Source of the DNA: Hymenobacter guriensis
GTDB taxonomy: Bacteria > Bacteroidota > Bacteroidia > Cytophagales > Hymenobacteraceae
Assembly (NCBI RefSeq): GCF_015773195.1
Contig: NZ_JADWYK010000005.1
Location: 124,001 to 188,000 of the forward strand
Reading direction: 5' to 3'
Length of the DNA stretch: 64,000 nt
A program made the translations under genes and the position numbers. The notes beneath the pieces were generated by a model. It was not told the DNA's origin. It saw only the letters and a list, made by a program, of their open reading frames with translations, and did no database searches. Shown here piece after piece: positions 7,513 to 16,484 of this stretch. The first letter of the stretch is position 1. The number at the start of each line of letters is the position of its first letter.

Positions 7513-8469
7513 CTAAGATAGCGCCGGGGGCGGGGTAGCCGCCGGGGAAGCACTGATTTCCGTGGCGGCGGTTACGGCCGCGTCGTGGGTGGCGCGGTCT
7601 ACGTAGAACTGGCGCTGCTGCATATTATACACGTTGCCTTTGGCCAGCACGTGCATTGTCATATTCTCTACCGAAAGGGTAGTGCCTTTTTTGGCGGCCG
7701 GCGCGTTGTTGTGCTGAATGCTGTGGCCATCCATGATAATCACCAGATTCGAGCCGATGGTTTCGATGACGTTGCCGTCGGTGATGAGAATGCCGGTGTC
7801 CTCGCCCAAGCCAATGCCAATAAGCTTGGGGTGCAGACTCACGGCCTCAATCAGGCGCCCAAACCGGCCGCGCTTCACAAAGTGCGTATCAATCACCACG
7901 TTGCTGAGCAAGCTCAGGCCGTGTCCCATCTTCACGGCTCCCTTCAGCAGGGCGTCGGGCACGCTGCCACCCCGGATCATGTTGTGCGACATGGCCATGG
8001 CGCCGGCGCTGGTGCCGGCCATTACGAAGTTGGGCTCGGACTGGTAGCGGGTGGTGAGGCGGTCGAGAAACTCGCTTTCCCCGAACATTTCCTTGAGCCG
8101 CGACTGGTTGCCGCCGCTGAACATAATCAGGTCGCAGGCCTGCAGGCGCTCCAGGTACTCGGGCTGCCGGGCGTCTTCGGGCGTGCGAATGTCCATCACG
8201 CCCACGTTGCGGCAGTTGAGCATAGCAAAGGACGAACGGTAGATTTCGCCCACTTCCTCCGGAATCATAGATGCCGTGGTCACCACTTCAATGCGCGGGT
8301 CCGTTTTGCCGGATTCCGTCACGACGCGCTTGAGGATGCCCAGCTCGAAAAAGTTGAGGTAATATTTTTTGCGCACGCGGGCGCTGGAGTAGGTGCCTTT
8401 GTCTTCGTTGCCACCGATGGCAATCAGCTTGCCGAGAGGTTTAAGTGTTTTCAACTGCGGTACTATCAA
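7513..8469 (-). CDS. cphB: Cyanophycinase (peptidase S51)
   Basis: A 318-residue S51-family serine hydrolase. LGKLIAIGGNEDKG opens the domain, FSGGNQSRL is at residues 117-125, and the nucleophile motif AGTSAGAMAM places the catalytic Ser at 154. GIGLGEDTGILI and the ISLxxH-type core are also present. Cyanophycinase cuts multi-L-arginyl-poly-L-aspartate into beta-Asp-Arg dipeptides. The C-terminal 30 residues are a low-complexity Ala/Pro tail. It lies 64 bases downstream of the M1 aminopeptidase on the same strand. No cyanophycin synthetase is in the window, so the polymer may be scavenged, or the synthetase lies elsewhere. Confidence 0.92.
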   Translation of the reverse strand: MIVPQLKTLKPLGKLIAIGGNEDKGTYSSARVRKKYYLNFFELGILKRVVTESGKTDPRIEVVTTASMIPEEVGEIYRSSFAMLNCRNVGVMDIRTPEDARQPEYLERLQACDLIMFSGGNQSRLKEMFGESEFLDRLTTRYQSEPNFVMAGTSAGAMAMSHNMIRGGSVPDALLKGAVKMGHGLSLLSNVVIDTHFVKRGRFGRLIEAVSLHPKLIGIGLGEDTGILITDGNVIETIGSNLVIIMDGHSIQHNNAPAAKKGTTLSVENMTMHVLAKGNVYNMQQRQFYVDRATHDAAVTAATEISASPAATPPPALS

Positions 8470-8533
8470 ATGTCAGAATCGATGGAAAGAAACCAGCGGC
8501 GTGCTAGCAAGGTTCGCGCCACCTCGGGGCGGG

Positions 8534-10345
8534 CTACGCCGGCAGCCCTACCAGGGCATCGAGGGTGCCGGTAGCTACGGAGTGGTAGTTGGGCCGGGCC
8601 TGTGCATATACGGTCTGGGCCCGGTGGCGGCCATCGGGCGTGGCCAGCAGCGCCTTGTAGAGCGGCACCAGAAACTTGCGCCGTCCTACCCGGAGAAGAA
8701 ATTTTTCGAGGGCAGCGTTGGCGGGGGCATAGCCGGCAGCCAGCGCGTGCGGAAACCACGCCGCCAGGATTTCGGAATTGCCGGATGCCGTAAACCCAAA
8801 CGCCGCGTCCAGGTCGGCCACTTGCGCAGGCGTCATTTTCGGGGGAAGGCCCTGCAGGAAATGTACCCACTCGTGGCTGCTCCAGTCCGCAGTGACCAGG
8901 CTGGCCGCCGGGGCGCCCTGCTGCCAGGCCCGCCGCGCCGCTTCCACCGCCGCAAACCGCTCAGACTCCACCGGCGTTGCCACGGCCGGGATGCCGGGCT
9001 GATCTATCCAGGCCATGAGCTGCAACTGGCCTTCGAGGCCGGGCTCCAAGTCGAGCAGCTCCCGGCGCAGGTAAGTCAGGAAGGAGCTGGTGTCCATCGA
9101 CTGGAAGCTGTGGCGGGTGAAGTACTCCTTAATAAAGACATCGAGGCGGGGGCGGCCCACCAAGTGTTCGAGGGTGAGCAGAAGGTAGTCGCCTTTTTCG
9201 TAGGCAATTTCATTGAGGCCCTCATCCGGGTCGCGGCCGGCCAAGTGCAGGCGCAGGTGCGTATCGGGAGAGGTTTCGCCCAACTCGGCCAGGGTATGGT
9301 GCAGGGCCGTGTTGCCCAGTACCTGCAGCATGTCGGCGTAGGGGCGGCCATAGAGCTTTTCCATAATGCGCCGCTCGAAGTACACCGTGAAGCCCTCGTT
9401 CAGCCAGAAGTCGTTCCAGGTGGCGTTGGTCACGAGGTTGCCGCTCCAGGAATGAGCCAGCTCGTGAGCTACCAGGCTGGTCAGGCTTCGGTCACCGGCC
9501 AGGATGGTAGGCGTTACAAATGTTAAACGCGGATTTTCCATGCCCCCAAACGGAAAGGAGGGCGGCAGCACCAGCAAGTCGTACCGCTCCCAGCGGTAGG
9601 GCCCATACAGTTCCTCGGCGGTGGCTACCATTGGCTCCAGATCCTGGAACTCGCCGGCGGCGGAGGGCAGCGTTGCCGGCTCGGCGTACACGCCGGTGCG
9701 GCCACTGAGCGGAGCAAAAGCCAGGTCGCCCACGGCCAGCGCCATCAGGTAAGCCGGAATGGGCTGCGTCATTTGAAAATGATATTCGCCCAGGGCGTTG
9801 CGCGTATGCGGATTCTCGGCACTCATCAAGGCCAGCAGGCTGGGGGGTACGCGCACGGTGGCCTCGTAGGTGAAGCGCACCCCCGGCGAGTCCTGGCAGG
9901 GCAGCCAGGTGCGGGCCAGGATAGCCTGCGACTGGGTGAAGAGAAACGGCTGCGTGCCGGCCGTCTGCTCCGGCGTCAGCCACTGCAGGGCCGCCGCGCC
10001 GGGTGAAGTGCGGTACCGCACGCTGATGCTTTGGGTGCCGGGTGCCAGCTGCACGCGCAGGGCCTGGCCCAGGATGGCATCGGCGGGGGCTAGCTCCCAG
10101 GTAGTAGCGGGGCCGTCGGGGGTATCCAGGGTCACGGCATCAATGTGCAGGTCGCGGGAATCAAGCCAGAGCTCGGCAACTGCCTCGCTACTCCGCTCCA
10201 GCTCCCAGGTAGCCTGACCGGCCAGCGTGCGGCTGGCAAAGTCCACGGTCAGGTCGAGGGTAAGGTGCCGGACGCGCACCCCGGCGGGCCGGGCATAGCT
10301 GTGCGGGTCAGAAACGAGCGGAGTAGCAGCGGTAGGACCAGTCAT
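8534..10345 (-). CDS. M1 family zinc aminopeptidase (LTA4H-like)
   Basis: A 603-residue M1 gluzincin. The exopeptidase motif GGMEN is at residues 267-271, the zinc site HELAH at 294-298, and the third ligand Glu317 in WLNEGFT. The N-terminal 200 residues are the beta saddle domain, and the C-terminal 150 are helical as in leukotriene A4 hydrolase-type aminopeptidases. No convincing signal peptide is present, so a cytoplasmic enzyme releasing N-terminal residues from peptides is most likely. It is followed closely by the cyanophycinase gene on the same strand. Confidence 0.93.
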   Translation of the reverse strand: MTGPTAATPLVSDPHSYARPAGVRVRHLTLDLTVDFASRTLAGQATWELERSSEAVAELWLDSRDLHIDAVTLDTPDGPATTWELAPADAILGQALRVQLAPGTQSISVRYRTSPGAAALQWLTPEQTAGTQPFLFTQSQAILARTWLPCQDSPGVRFTYEATVRVPPSLLALMSAENPHTRNALGEYHFQMTQPIPAYLMALAVGDLAFAPLSGRTGVYAEPATLPSAAGEFQDLEPMVATAEELYGPYRWERYDLLVLPPSFPFGGMENPRLTFVTPTILAGDRSLTSLVAHELAHSWSGNLVTNATWNDFWLNEGFTVYFERRIMEKLYGRPYADMLQVLGNTALHHTLAELGETSPDTHLRLHLAGRDPDEGLNEIAYEKGDYLLLTLEHLVGRPRLDVFIKEYFTRHSFQSMDTSSFLTYLRRELLDLEPGLEGQLQLMAWIDQPGIPAVATPVESERFAAVEAARRAWQQGAPAASLVTADWSSHEWVHFLQGLPPKMTPAQVADLDAAFGFTASGNSEILAAWFPHALAAGYAPANAALEKFLLRVGRRKFLVPLYKALLATPDGRHRAQTVYAQARPNYHSVATGTLDALVGLPA

Positions 10346-10622
10346 AGGGAAGGTGAAGGAAAGCAGCGGGAGCGGGGCAAAAGCAACGCGGGCAAATATA
10401 GCAAAACAGCCTTCCAGCCCGCCGCCATTTTGCTAATGGCCAAAACAGCTAAAACGTGTACCTTGCGCATCGGTGTCGGGGCCTGCGATAAGCGGGCCGG
10501 TAACCCTCGGATGGCGTTTAGAGTAGAACGCGCAGCCGGCTCAACAGTTCAGGGCTGACAAACTGAACCAGTGCCGGGTGTTTTCCAGTTACCAGCCTGA
10601 CGGCTCTTCACCGCCCTTCTTC

Positions 10623-12374
10623 ATGAAACCACCGATTGCTTCTATATTTTTTTCCACCCTGCTCAGCTGGCTTCTTTGCCTGACGCTGCTGGCCTCGGCT
10701 GCCTCCTGCAGCCAGGATCAGCAGAATAAGGTGAAGGCAGCCCTGCCCGGCGCCCTCGGCAAGCCCGGCGGCCCCCAGCCCAAGCTCGATAGTGTGTATG
10801 TAGTGCGCCAGATGCTGGCCGAACCCGCGTTCAAGGACCAGCTGGAATGGGGCAAGAAATTCTACCGGGAGCGGGACTTCCGCCTGGGCTGGTTCCGGGG
10901 CCACGAGCTGGTGCCCCAGGCCAAAACCATGCTCAACGTCATCAACAAGGCCGGCGACGAGGGGCTCAATCCGAAAGACTACAAAATCAAGGACTTCGAT
11001 AAGCTGTTTGCCGAGTTGGAAGCAGCCCAGATGGACACAACCAAGCGCAACGCGCTGGAAAAGCAGATTGACGTCGCGCTGTCGGGCACGTATTTCAACT
11101 GGGCTTCGGACTTTTACCGCGGCACCGTGAACCCGCGCGAGGTAAAAAGTATCGACTGGAACGTTAAGCGCAACAAAATCAAGTTGCACAAGGCGCTCAT
11201 GACCATCCTCAAGGAGCGTGAAAGTACGTATCCATACTATGAGTTTGAGCCCCTGCACCCCGAGTACGACCGACTGAAAAAAGCCCTGGCCGACTACCGC
11301 GAGCTGCAGCGCAACGGCGGCTGGCCCCAGCTGCCCGCTACCACCAAGCTCAAGCCCGGTGACGCCTCGCCCACGGTAGCGCTGCTCCGGCAGCGCCTGC
11401 TCAACGAGCCCGCGGCGGCTCCTAAGGCAGTAGCCGTGAACAACACCAGTGGCAACGGCACGGCTCCCGGCGCAGCTCCTGCTCCAAAGTATGATGATGA
11501 GCTGGTAGGGGCCGTAAAGGAATTTCAGGAGCTGAATGGCCTGAAGGCTGACGGGGTAGTGGGGGGCGAAACCTTGCGTCAGCTGAACGTGCCGCTGCAA
11601 AGTCGCATCGAGCAAATCACCGTGAATATGGAACGGTGGCGCTGGATACCGAAGCGCTTTGAGCCGAGCTACCTTATGGTGAATATCCCCGATTACAAGC
11701 TGCACGTCATCGAAGACAACAAGGAGGTTTTCGACATGCGTGTTATTGTGGGAAAGGCCCTAAACGCTACCCCGGTGTTCAGCGACAAGGTGGAGTTTGT
11801 GGTGCTGGCGCCTTACTGGAATGTGCCCTACAGCATCATTGATAAGGAGATGCGCCGTGGGCTGAGCAACGACCCGGTGGGCACGCTGAACCGCCTGGAT
11901 ATGGAGGTAGTGAAAGGCTCCGGCGCCAAAGCCACCCCCGTAGATCCTACATCCATCGACTGGGCAAACCTCACGGAGAAGACATGGAAGTATACCCTGC
12001 GCCGCCGCCCGGGCCCTAAAAATGACCTCGGCGACGTGAAGTTTATCTTCCCCAACTCCAACGACGTGTACCTGCACGACACCCCCCACGACGAGTTATT
12101 CAACCAAACCAAGCGCGGCTTTTCGCACGGCTGCGTACGGGTAGAGGAGCCCATCAAGCTGGCCGAATATCTACTGCGCAACAAGAGCGGCTACGATGAA
12201 GCCAAGATTCTGGACGTAATATCCCAGCGCAAGGAACAGTACGTTGCCCTGCCCGAGAAGCTACCCGTATACCTCGTGTACTTTACCAGCTGGGTGGATG
12301 ACGCCGGCAAAGTCCACTTCCGCGACGACATCTACGGCCACGACAAAGCCTTAGCACGCGAGTATTTCGATTAG
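10623..12374 (+). CDS. Murein L,D-transpeptidase (LdtD/YcbB-like), probable lipoprotein
   Basis: A 583-residue protein from ATG 10623, chosen because it begins a clean signal sequence (MKPPIASIFFSTLLSWLLCL) that ends in ASAASC, a near-lipobox. An in-frame ATG at 10578 adds 15 unlikely residues. Residues about 40-240 form the scaffold domain of YcbB-type enzymes. A peptidoglycan-binding repeat follows (GDASPTVALLRQRL and ELNGLKADGVVGGETLRQLN). The YkuD catalytic domain ends in SHGCVRV with Cys504. The enzyme makes 3-3 crosslinks in peptidoglycan or attaches proteins to it in the periplasm. A terminator follows. Confidence 0.92.
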   Translation: MKPPIASIFFSTLLSWLLCLTLLASAASCSQDQQNKVKAALPGALGKPGGPQPKLDSVYVVRQMLAEPAFKDQLEWGKKFYRERDFRLGWFRGHELVPQAKTMLNVINKAGDEGLNPKDYKIKDFDKLFAELEAAQMDTTKRNALEKQIDVALSGTYFNWASDFYRGTVNPREVKSIDWNVKRNKIKLHKALMTILKERESTYPYYEFEPLHPEYDRLKKALADYRELQRNGGWPQLPATTKLKPGDASPTVALLRQRLLNEPAAAPKAVAVNNTSGNGTAPGAAPAPKYDDELVGAVKEFQELNGLKADGVVGGETLRQLNVPLQSRIEQITVNMERWRWIPKRFEPSYLMVNIPDYKLHVIEDNKEVFDMRVIVGKALNATPVFSDKVEFVVLAPYWNVPYSIIDKEMRRGLSNDPVGTLNRLDMEVVKGSGAKATPVDPTSIDWANLTEKTWKYTLRRRPGPKNDLGDVKFIFPNSNDVYLHDTPHDELFNQTKRGFSHGCVRVEEPIKLAEYLLRNKSGYDEAKILDVISQRKEQYVALPEKLPVYLVYFTSWVDDAGKVHFRDDIYGHDKALAREYFD

Positions 12375-12429
12375 CCTTCCAAGTTTCGGCGCACCCTCTT
12401 CCGGCGTCCGAACTTCACTAGAACATGCC

Positions 12430-12461
12430 AGGCCGACCTCATTTACTGAGGTCGGCCTTTT
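12430..12461 (+). terminator. Rho-independent terminator of the L,D-transpeptidase gene
   Basis: Stem AGGCCGACCTCA/TGAGGTCGGCCT with a TTTAC-type loop, followed by TTTTG. Confidence 0.8.
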
Positions 12462-12545
12462 GCATGATAAGAGAGTATAGTCAGCACCAGTTGATATAAC
12501 GGCTACCCTTATCATAAGTGGGCAGAAAGAATAGGAGGGAAGTGT

Positions 12546-12673
12546 TGTTTACATATGTATTACAATTGTAATCAGAGTTTTCATTTGTAATACATATGTA
12601 AACAAGAGTTGCCTGAGTCACTTCAGCCTTGGAAGGAGTGTAGATGCTTGGGTAATGGTCGTACATTTGTAAT
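12546..12673. promoter_or_regulatory. Complex operator region upstream of the XRE regulator
   Basis: An AT-rich block with ordered symmetry. An 18-bp perfect inverted repeat has arms at 12546-12563 and 12587-12604 (TGTTTACATATGTATTAC and its complement). A 14-bp palindrome, ATTACAATTGTAAT, lies at 12559-12572. CATTTGTAAT occurs at 12582-12591 and again at 12664-12673, just before the downstream gene. Several copies of one half-site on one face of DNA suggest a cooperative, probably autoregulatory, binding site for the HTH protein that starts at 12693. Confidence 0.65.
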
Positions 12674-12692
12674 CATTACTTTCAGTTGATAT

Positions 12693-13280
12693 ATGGTAGA
12701 GCGTATTCGGACCTTACTGGCCGCCCGGCAGCTTACGCCCACGCAGTTTGCCGACCTGATTGGGGTAGGCCGCCCGATTGTCAGTCATATTCTTAGTGGC
12801 CGTAACAAGCCGAGCCTGGAAGTCATCCAGAAGGTCATAGCGGCTTTCCCCGATTTAGCCATGCCCTGGCTGCTGTCTGGTATCGGGCCAATGTGGACCG
12901 GCGAAGAAGCCGAAAGGCCTACAGTCGCCGAAAAACTGGTCAAAAAACCAGTGTCTCGCCCACGCCTCGCGGAGTTGCCTGCTCCTGAGGTGGTAGCTGC
13001 CCCTGTTACCCCGGCTCCTTCGTCGGAGCCAACTTCTCTCCCGCCAGCCCCCACGCCGGCCCTCGAACCAGCTGCCGCGCCATCCGTCGCAACTCTCGCT
13101 GGAGCTGTGCCAAGCCTGATAGCGCCCACCGCACCCGTCGCAGAAGTCAGCGAAACGGCTGGCACCAACGCGCAGTTAGCCAATATGCCCTTAGCTGCTC
13201 TGGCTGAACCGGATAAGGCCATCAGACGTATAGTTATCTTCTACCAGGACGGCACCTTCTCGGCCTACCAGCCAGAGTAG
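12693..13280 (+). CDS. XRE-family HTH regulator with Pro/Ala-rich linker
   Basis: A 195-residue protein. Residues 1-62 are a Cro/CI-type helix-turn-helix (LTPTQFADLIGVGRPIVSHI, LSGRNKPSLEVIQKVIAAFP) with the WLLSGIGPMW extension seen in Bacteroidota XRE proteins. Residues 65-170 are a low-complexity Pro/Ala/Glu linker. The last 20 residues (IRRIVIFYQDGTFSAYQPE) form a short folded tail. No S24 peptidase domain is present, so derepression would need another signal. The symmetric AT-rich block just upstream is its likely operator. Confidence 0.85.
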   Translation: MVERIRTLLAARQLTPTQFADLIGVGRPIVSHILSGRNKPSLEVIQKVIAAFPDLAMPWLLSGIGPMWTGEEAERPTVAEKLVKKPVSRPRLAELPAPEVVAAPVTPAPSSEPTSLPPAPTPALEPAAAPSVATLAGAVPSLIAPTAPVAEVSETAGTNAQLANMPLAALAEPDKAIRRIVIFYQDGTFSAYQPE

Positions 13281-13933
13281 CAGGCATGAAGCTTTCGGAT
13301 GAATAGCTGGTTTGGTTTTTACAGGATATACTCAGCCAGTGCAATTTGTCAGTAGCAGTTACATGCCTTCCAGAAGAGGGACTATCTGAAGTTAACTGTT
13401 CCAATTTTCCTGCAGGTTTTAGGGTGTGCAACACGGGGATAGTACCACTTGGTATTAATGTTACTGCAGTTAGCTAAGAGAGCTTAAAATGAAAATTATA
13501 TTACTGTTGATCAGGTAATTATGTATATGTTAATAACGTGATGGTTGATATTTTTTGCTTTAGAATAGCAATTCAGAAGAGTAATATAGATACAATCTGG
13601 CTGCGAATGATTTATGACACGGGTTACGTGTGAGGCCTGCTAAGCTTTTTGACAGTGAGCTTGATCAGGAAAACTGCAAATGCAGAAAGCTAATTAGATT
13701 GGCCTCCCGCTGGCGGTTAGGCAGTCGGCTAGTAAAACATAATTCCTTGATTTCAAAAGTAAATAATCACGGTGCTGACGCGGCAGGTGCGGCTGATTAT
13801 CGTTGGGTCTGAGTCGGCGTTTACAAATGTTGAATTGCAAACTGTCTCTCATACCTTATGGAAGGCAGCGGAACCAGAACAACTTCCCAACTGAGGCTAT
13901 TGGGAAAGGCTTGGCGAAAAGCCGGGCGGTGCT
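13281..13933. other. Long AT-rich stretch with no supported gene
   Basis: About 650 bases of lower GC than either side. A 60-codon frame at 13630-13812 has no recognisable features and no good ribosome-binding site. I see no RNA fold, repeat or broken gene that I can support. Confidence 0.5.
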
Positions 13934-13941
13934 TACCTTTG
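13934..13941 (+). promoter_or_regulatory. Putative -7 box abutting a lipoprotein gene
   Basis: TACCTTTG, an exact TAnnTTTG match, ends four bases before the ATG at 13946, which would give a leaderless or nearly leaderless transcript. Confidence 0.4.
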
Positions 13942-13945
13942 GCGC

Positions 13946-14116
13946 ATGAAAAATTTCCGTCTGCTCCTCTTGTCCGCCGTCGGCGCTTCCTTGTTTCTGT
14001 CGTCCTGTGAACAGGCTCCCGATGCGGAGAAGGACCCCAATGCGGATGCCGCCTATAAGCGCAAGCACCGCACCGAAATGTACCGCGAAGCTCAGCGCAG
14101 CAACGTCAACTACTAA
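13946..14116 (+). CDS. Small lipoprotein, 56 residues
   Basis: ATG at 13946 opens a 56-residue frame with a textbook lipoprotein signal: MKNFRLLLLS, a hydrophobic core, and the lipobox LSSC with Cys21. The mature part is short and charged (EQAPDAEKDPNADAAYKRKH...NVNY). No family is recognised. It has its own -7 box and terminator, so it is a free-standing gene. The frame on the other strand here lacks any of these features. Confidence 0.72.
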   Translation: MKNFRLLLLSAVGASLFLSSCEQAPDAEKDPNADAAYKRKHRTEMYREAQRSNVNY

Positions 14117-14160
14117 ATAGCCCCTGGCTGGGTGAGCCCCAGCTGCCTGCTACATACAGC

Positions 14161-14197
14161 CGAAAGCCCCGCCGGATTAGTTCCGACGGGGCTTTCG
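14161..14197 (+). terminator. Rho-independent terminator of the small lipoprotein gene
   Basis: CGAAAGCCCCGCCGG pairs with CCGACGGGGCTTTCG (nearly perfect) around a short loop. The T-run is weak on the plus strand. Confidence 0.65.
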
Positions 14198-14238
14198 CAT
14201 GAGGCTGCAGAGAGTAGATACGCAGCCTGCTTTCTGCT

Positions 14239-14721
14239 TTAGTGCATTGCAATAGCTACCGGCAGGGGTTCGGTCAGCAGAGCGGGCAGGGACTGCGCGG
14301 CTGCCCACTCAGTTTCCAGCAGTGCCGCCCAGGTACGCAGGTACAGCACCACATCGTCGCGCTGGTTGTGGCGCAGGGCATTGCGGCGCTCGAAAGGAAT
14401 TGCAGCCCGGATGACGGGGTCGGACAGGCGCTCCAGGTGAGTGAGGTCGGCGCGGGTGAAGCCCAGGGCCAGCATTTCGTCGATAGTTTCATCGAAGGGC
14501 CGGCCGCTGGTAGGGCAGTAGTCGATGAGTTGCTGCTCCCAATCGCCATAGCGCTGCAGGGCACGGGCGTGGATTTCCGCCTTGGTCAGGTGCGTAATCG
14601 TCTGGGCGAGGTGCCCGCAGTTGCAACTGCCCATGTGGCCCCACTGGTAAGGCGCTTCGGTCTGTAAACGATGCGCAGTAGTGCGCAGGGCCTCCAGTAC
14701 GGCCAATGTGCTCTTTGCCAT
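14239..14721 (-). CDS. Conserved hypothetical protein
   Basis: A 160-residue soluble, mostly helical protein with a distinctive GHMGSCNCGHLAQTITHLTK segment near residue 28 containing two cysteines and three histidines, which could bind a metal. It ends in a hydrophobic Ala/Leu-rich helix. I do not recognise a named family. It is transcribed alone, between terminators. Confidence 0.7.
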   Translation of the reverse strand: MAKSTLAVLEALRTTAHRLQTEAPYQWGHMGSCNCGHLAQTITHLTKAEIHARALQRYGDWEQQLIDYCPTSGRPFDETIDEMLALGFTRADLTHLERLSDPVIRAAIPFERRNALRHNQRDDVVLYLRTWAALLETEWAAAQSLPALLTEPLPVAIAMH

Positions 14722-14831
14722 AGCTCAAGTAAATGAGTTGAATGTTGTCCGGTGCTGGTTGTCAGGGGCTATCAGCAACGGACAACTGCTTCTATTAAAG
14801 GCGTAACCGGCCGTTTTTGTTTCTGCCACAA

Positions 14832-14873
14832 GGCAAAAGCCTCCCACCAGTTATACCAGCGGGAAGCTTTTGC
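14832..14873. terminator. Terminator downstream of the DEAD-box helicase
   Basis: GCAAAAGCCTCCC pairs with GGGAAGCTTTTGC (one bulge) around about 15 bases, with a T-rich flank on the minus-strand side. Confidence 0.65.
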
Positions 14874-14901
14874 GTGTCAGGATAGCCGTAATGGCCCCGG
14901 A

Positions 14902-16314
14902 TTAGCGGCTGGAGGAGCCGCCGCGGCTGTTGCCGCCCCGGAAGCGCCGCCGGGCACCTTCGTTGCTGCCGGAGCCACCCGCGGCGGCGGGGCTGCTACC
15001 AGCGGCCGGCCGCCGCGGGCCCGAGTTTTCCCGGGGGGCGCGGCTGTTGTCGCGGGGCGGGCGGGCAGAAGTACCTTCCGGCCGGCCCCGGTCGGGGCGT
15101 GGGGCGCGGCCGGCGGGACCTTTGGGGCGCTTGATAGGCGCGCCGCCATGCAGCAGCACAGGGGCCACGTCCTTGGTTTGGTAGGGGTGGTCGTCTATCA
15201 CGTCCAGCTGGCGCCGGATCAGCTTCTGAATGTCCTGCAGGTACGCACGCTCCTCATCTTCCACGAAGGTGAGGGCCGTGCCCAGGGCTCCGGCCCGGCC
15301 CGTGCGCCCAATGCGGTGCACGTAGGTTTCGGGCTCGTTGGGTACTTCGTAGTTGATAACGTGGGTCAGCTCATCCACATCGATGCCGCGGGCGGCAATA
15401 TCCGTAGCTACCAGCACGCGGGTAGTGCCGGCTTTGAAGTTGCTGAGGGCCCGCTGCCGGTGGTTCTGCGACTTGTTGCCGTGGATGGCTTCGGCCGGGA
15501 TATTGGCCTTAGCCAGGGTTTTCACCACCCGGTCGGCGCCGTGCTTGGTGCGCGTAAACACCAGCACCCGCCGGATCTGCTTGTCGCCGAGTACGTGCTC
15601 CAGCAACGCCGGCTTGTCCTCTTTATCTACCAGATACACGGCCTGCGTCACGGTATCTGCGGTGCTCGATACGGGCGTAACGGCCACCTTCACTGGGTTA
15701 GGGCGCAGGATGGTGTTAGCCAGCTCCTGAATCTGGGGCGGCATGGTAGCCGAGAAAAACAAAGTCTGGCGGCGGGCCGGCAGCTTGGGCAGAATACGGC
15801 GGATATCATGGATAAAGCCCATGTCCAGCATGCGGTCGGCCTCATCCAGCACAAACACTTCAATGTGGCGTAAATCCACGAAGCCCTGGTTCATGAGGTC
15901 GAGCAGGCGGCCGGGGGTAGCAATAACCACTTCCACGCCGCGCTTTAGGGCCGAAGTCTGGGGCGTCTGGCCCACGCCCCCGAAGATAACGGTGTGGCGC
16001 AGCTTGAGGTGGCGGCCATAAGCCGCGAAGCTTTCCCCGATCTGAATAGCCAGCTCGCGGGTAGGGGTGAGCACCAGGCAGCGGATGCGCGACTGGGAGT
16101 GGCGCTCCACGAGGGCCGTTTGGTGCAGCACCTGCAGAATGGGTACCGTGAAGGCGGCCGTTTTGCCGGTGCCGGTCTGGGCCACGCCCAGCAGATCTTT
16201 CCCGTCGAGGACGTGCGGAATGGCTTGCTGCTGGATGGGCGTGGGGGTAGTGTAGCCTTCTTCCTGCAAGGCCTGCAGGATAGGATCAATTAAATTAAGT
16301 TCGTCGAAAGACAT
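14902..16314 (-). CDS. DEAD-box ATP-dependent RNA helicase (RhlE-like)
   Basis: A 470-residue protein from the ATG at 16314. Frames further upstream add an unlikely extension, whereas [16 protein letters not shown] is the standard start of the family. Motifs in order: [11 protein letters not shown] (Q motif), AQTGTGKT at 45-52, [17 protein letters not shown] at 157-160, [17 protein letters not shown] and [10 protein letters not shown]. The last 85 residues are a Gly/Arg/Pro-rich RNA-binding tail typical of RhlE-type proteins. It unwinds short RNA duplexes in ribosome assembly or RNA decay. Confidence 0.95.
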   Translation of the reverse strand: MSFDELNLIDPILQALQEEGYTTPTPIQQQAIPHVLDGKDLLGVAQTGTGKTAAFTVPILQVLHQTALVERHSQSRIRCLVLTPTRELAIQIGESFAAYGRHLKLRHTVIFGGVGQTPQTSALKRGVEVVIATPGRLLDLMNQGFVDLRHIEVFVLDEADRMLDMGFIHDIRRILPKLPARRQTLFFSATMPPQIQELANTILRPNPVKVAVTPVSSTADTVTQAVYLVDKEDKPALLEHVLGDKQIRRVLVFTRTKHGADRVVKTLAKANIPAEAIHGNKSQNHRQRALSNFKAGTTRVLVATDIAARGIDVDELTHVINYEVPNEPETYVHRIGRTGRAGALGTALTFVEDEERAYLQDIQKLIRRQLDVIDDHPYQTKDVAPVLLHGGAPIKRPKGPAGRAPRPDRGRPEGTSARPPRDNSRAPRENSGPRRPAAGSSPAAAGGSGSNEGARRRFRGGNSRGGSSSR

Positions 16315-16484
16315 CAAACAGAAAAAAATGGCCTGGTCGCAATATGTAAGGGCCGGCCGCAATGAATTAGCAAAGGTCGCATATTTGCGGCAAACAGGTC
16401 GGCCGGGCAAACACCGGGCCGCGTACCCAAGTATACCGAACGTCACCTGAGCCTCGTCAGCGGCTCTTAACCTTCCTTCCAGCT

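Noticed and set aside
12481..12666. A 61-codon minus-strand frame
   Set aside because: It covers the symmetric operator region, and its residues (many Tyr, Asn, Thr) simply reflect AT-rich palindromic DNA.
13630..13812. A 60-codon frame in the AT-rich gap after the XRE regulator
   Set aside because: No Shine-Dalgarno or -7 box, odd composition, no feature in the product. Not enough to call a gene.
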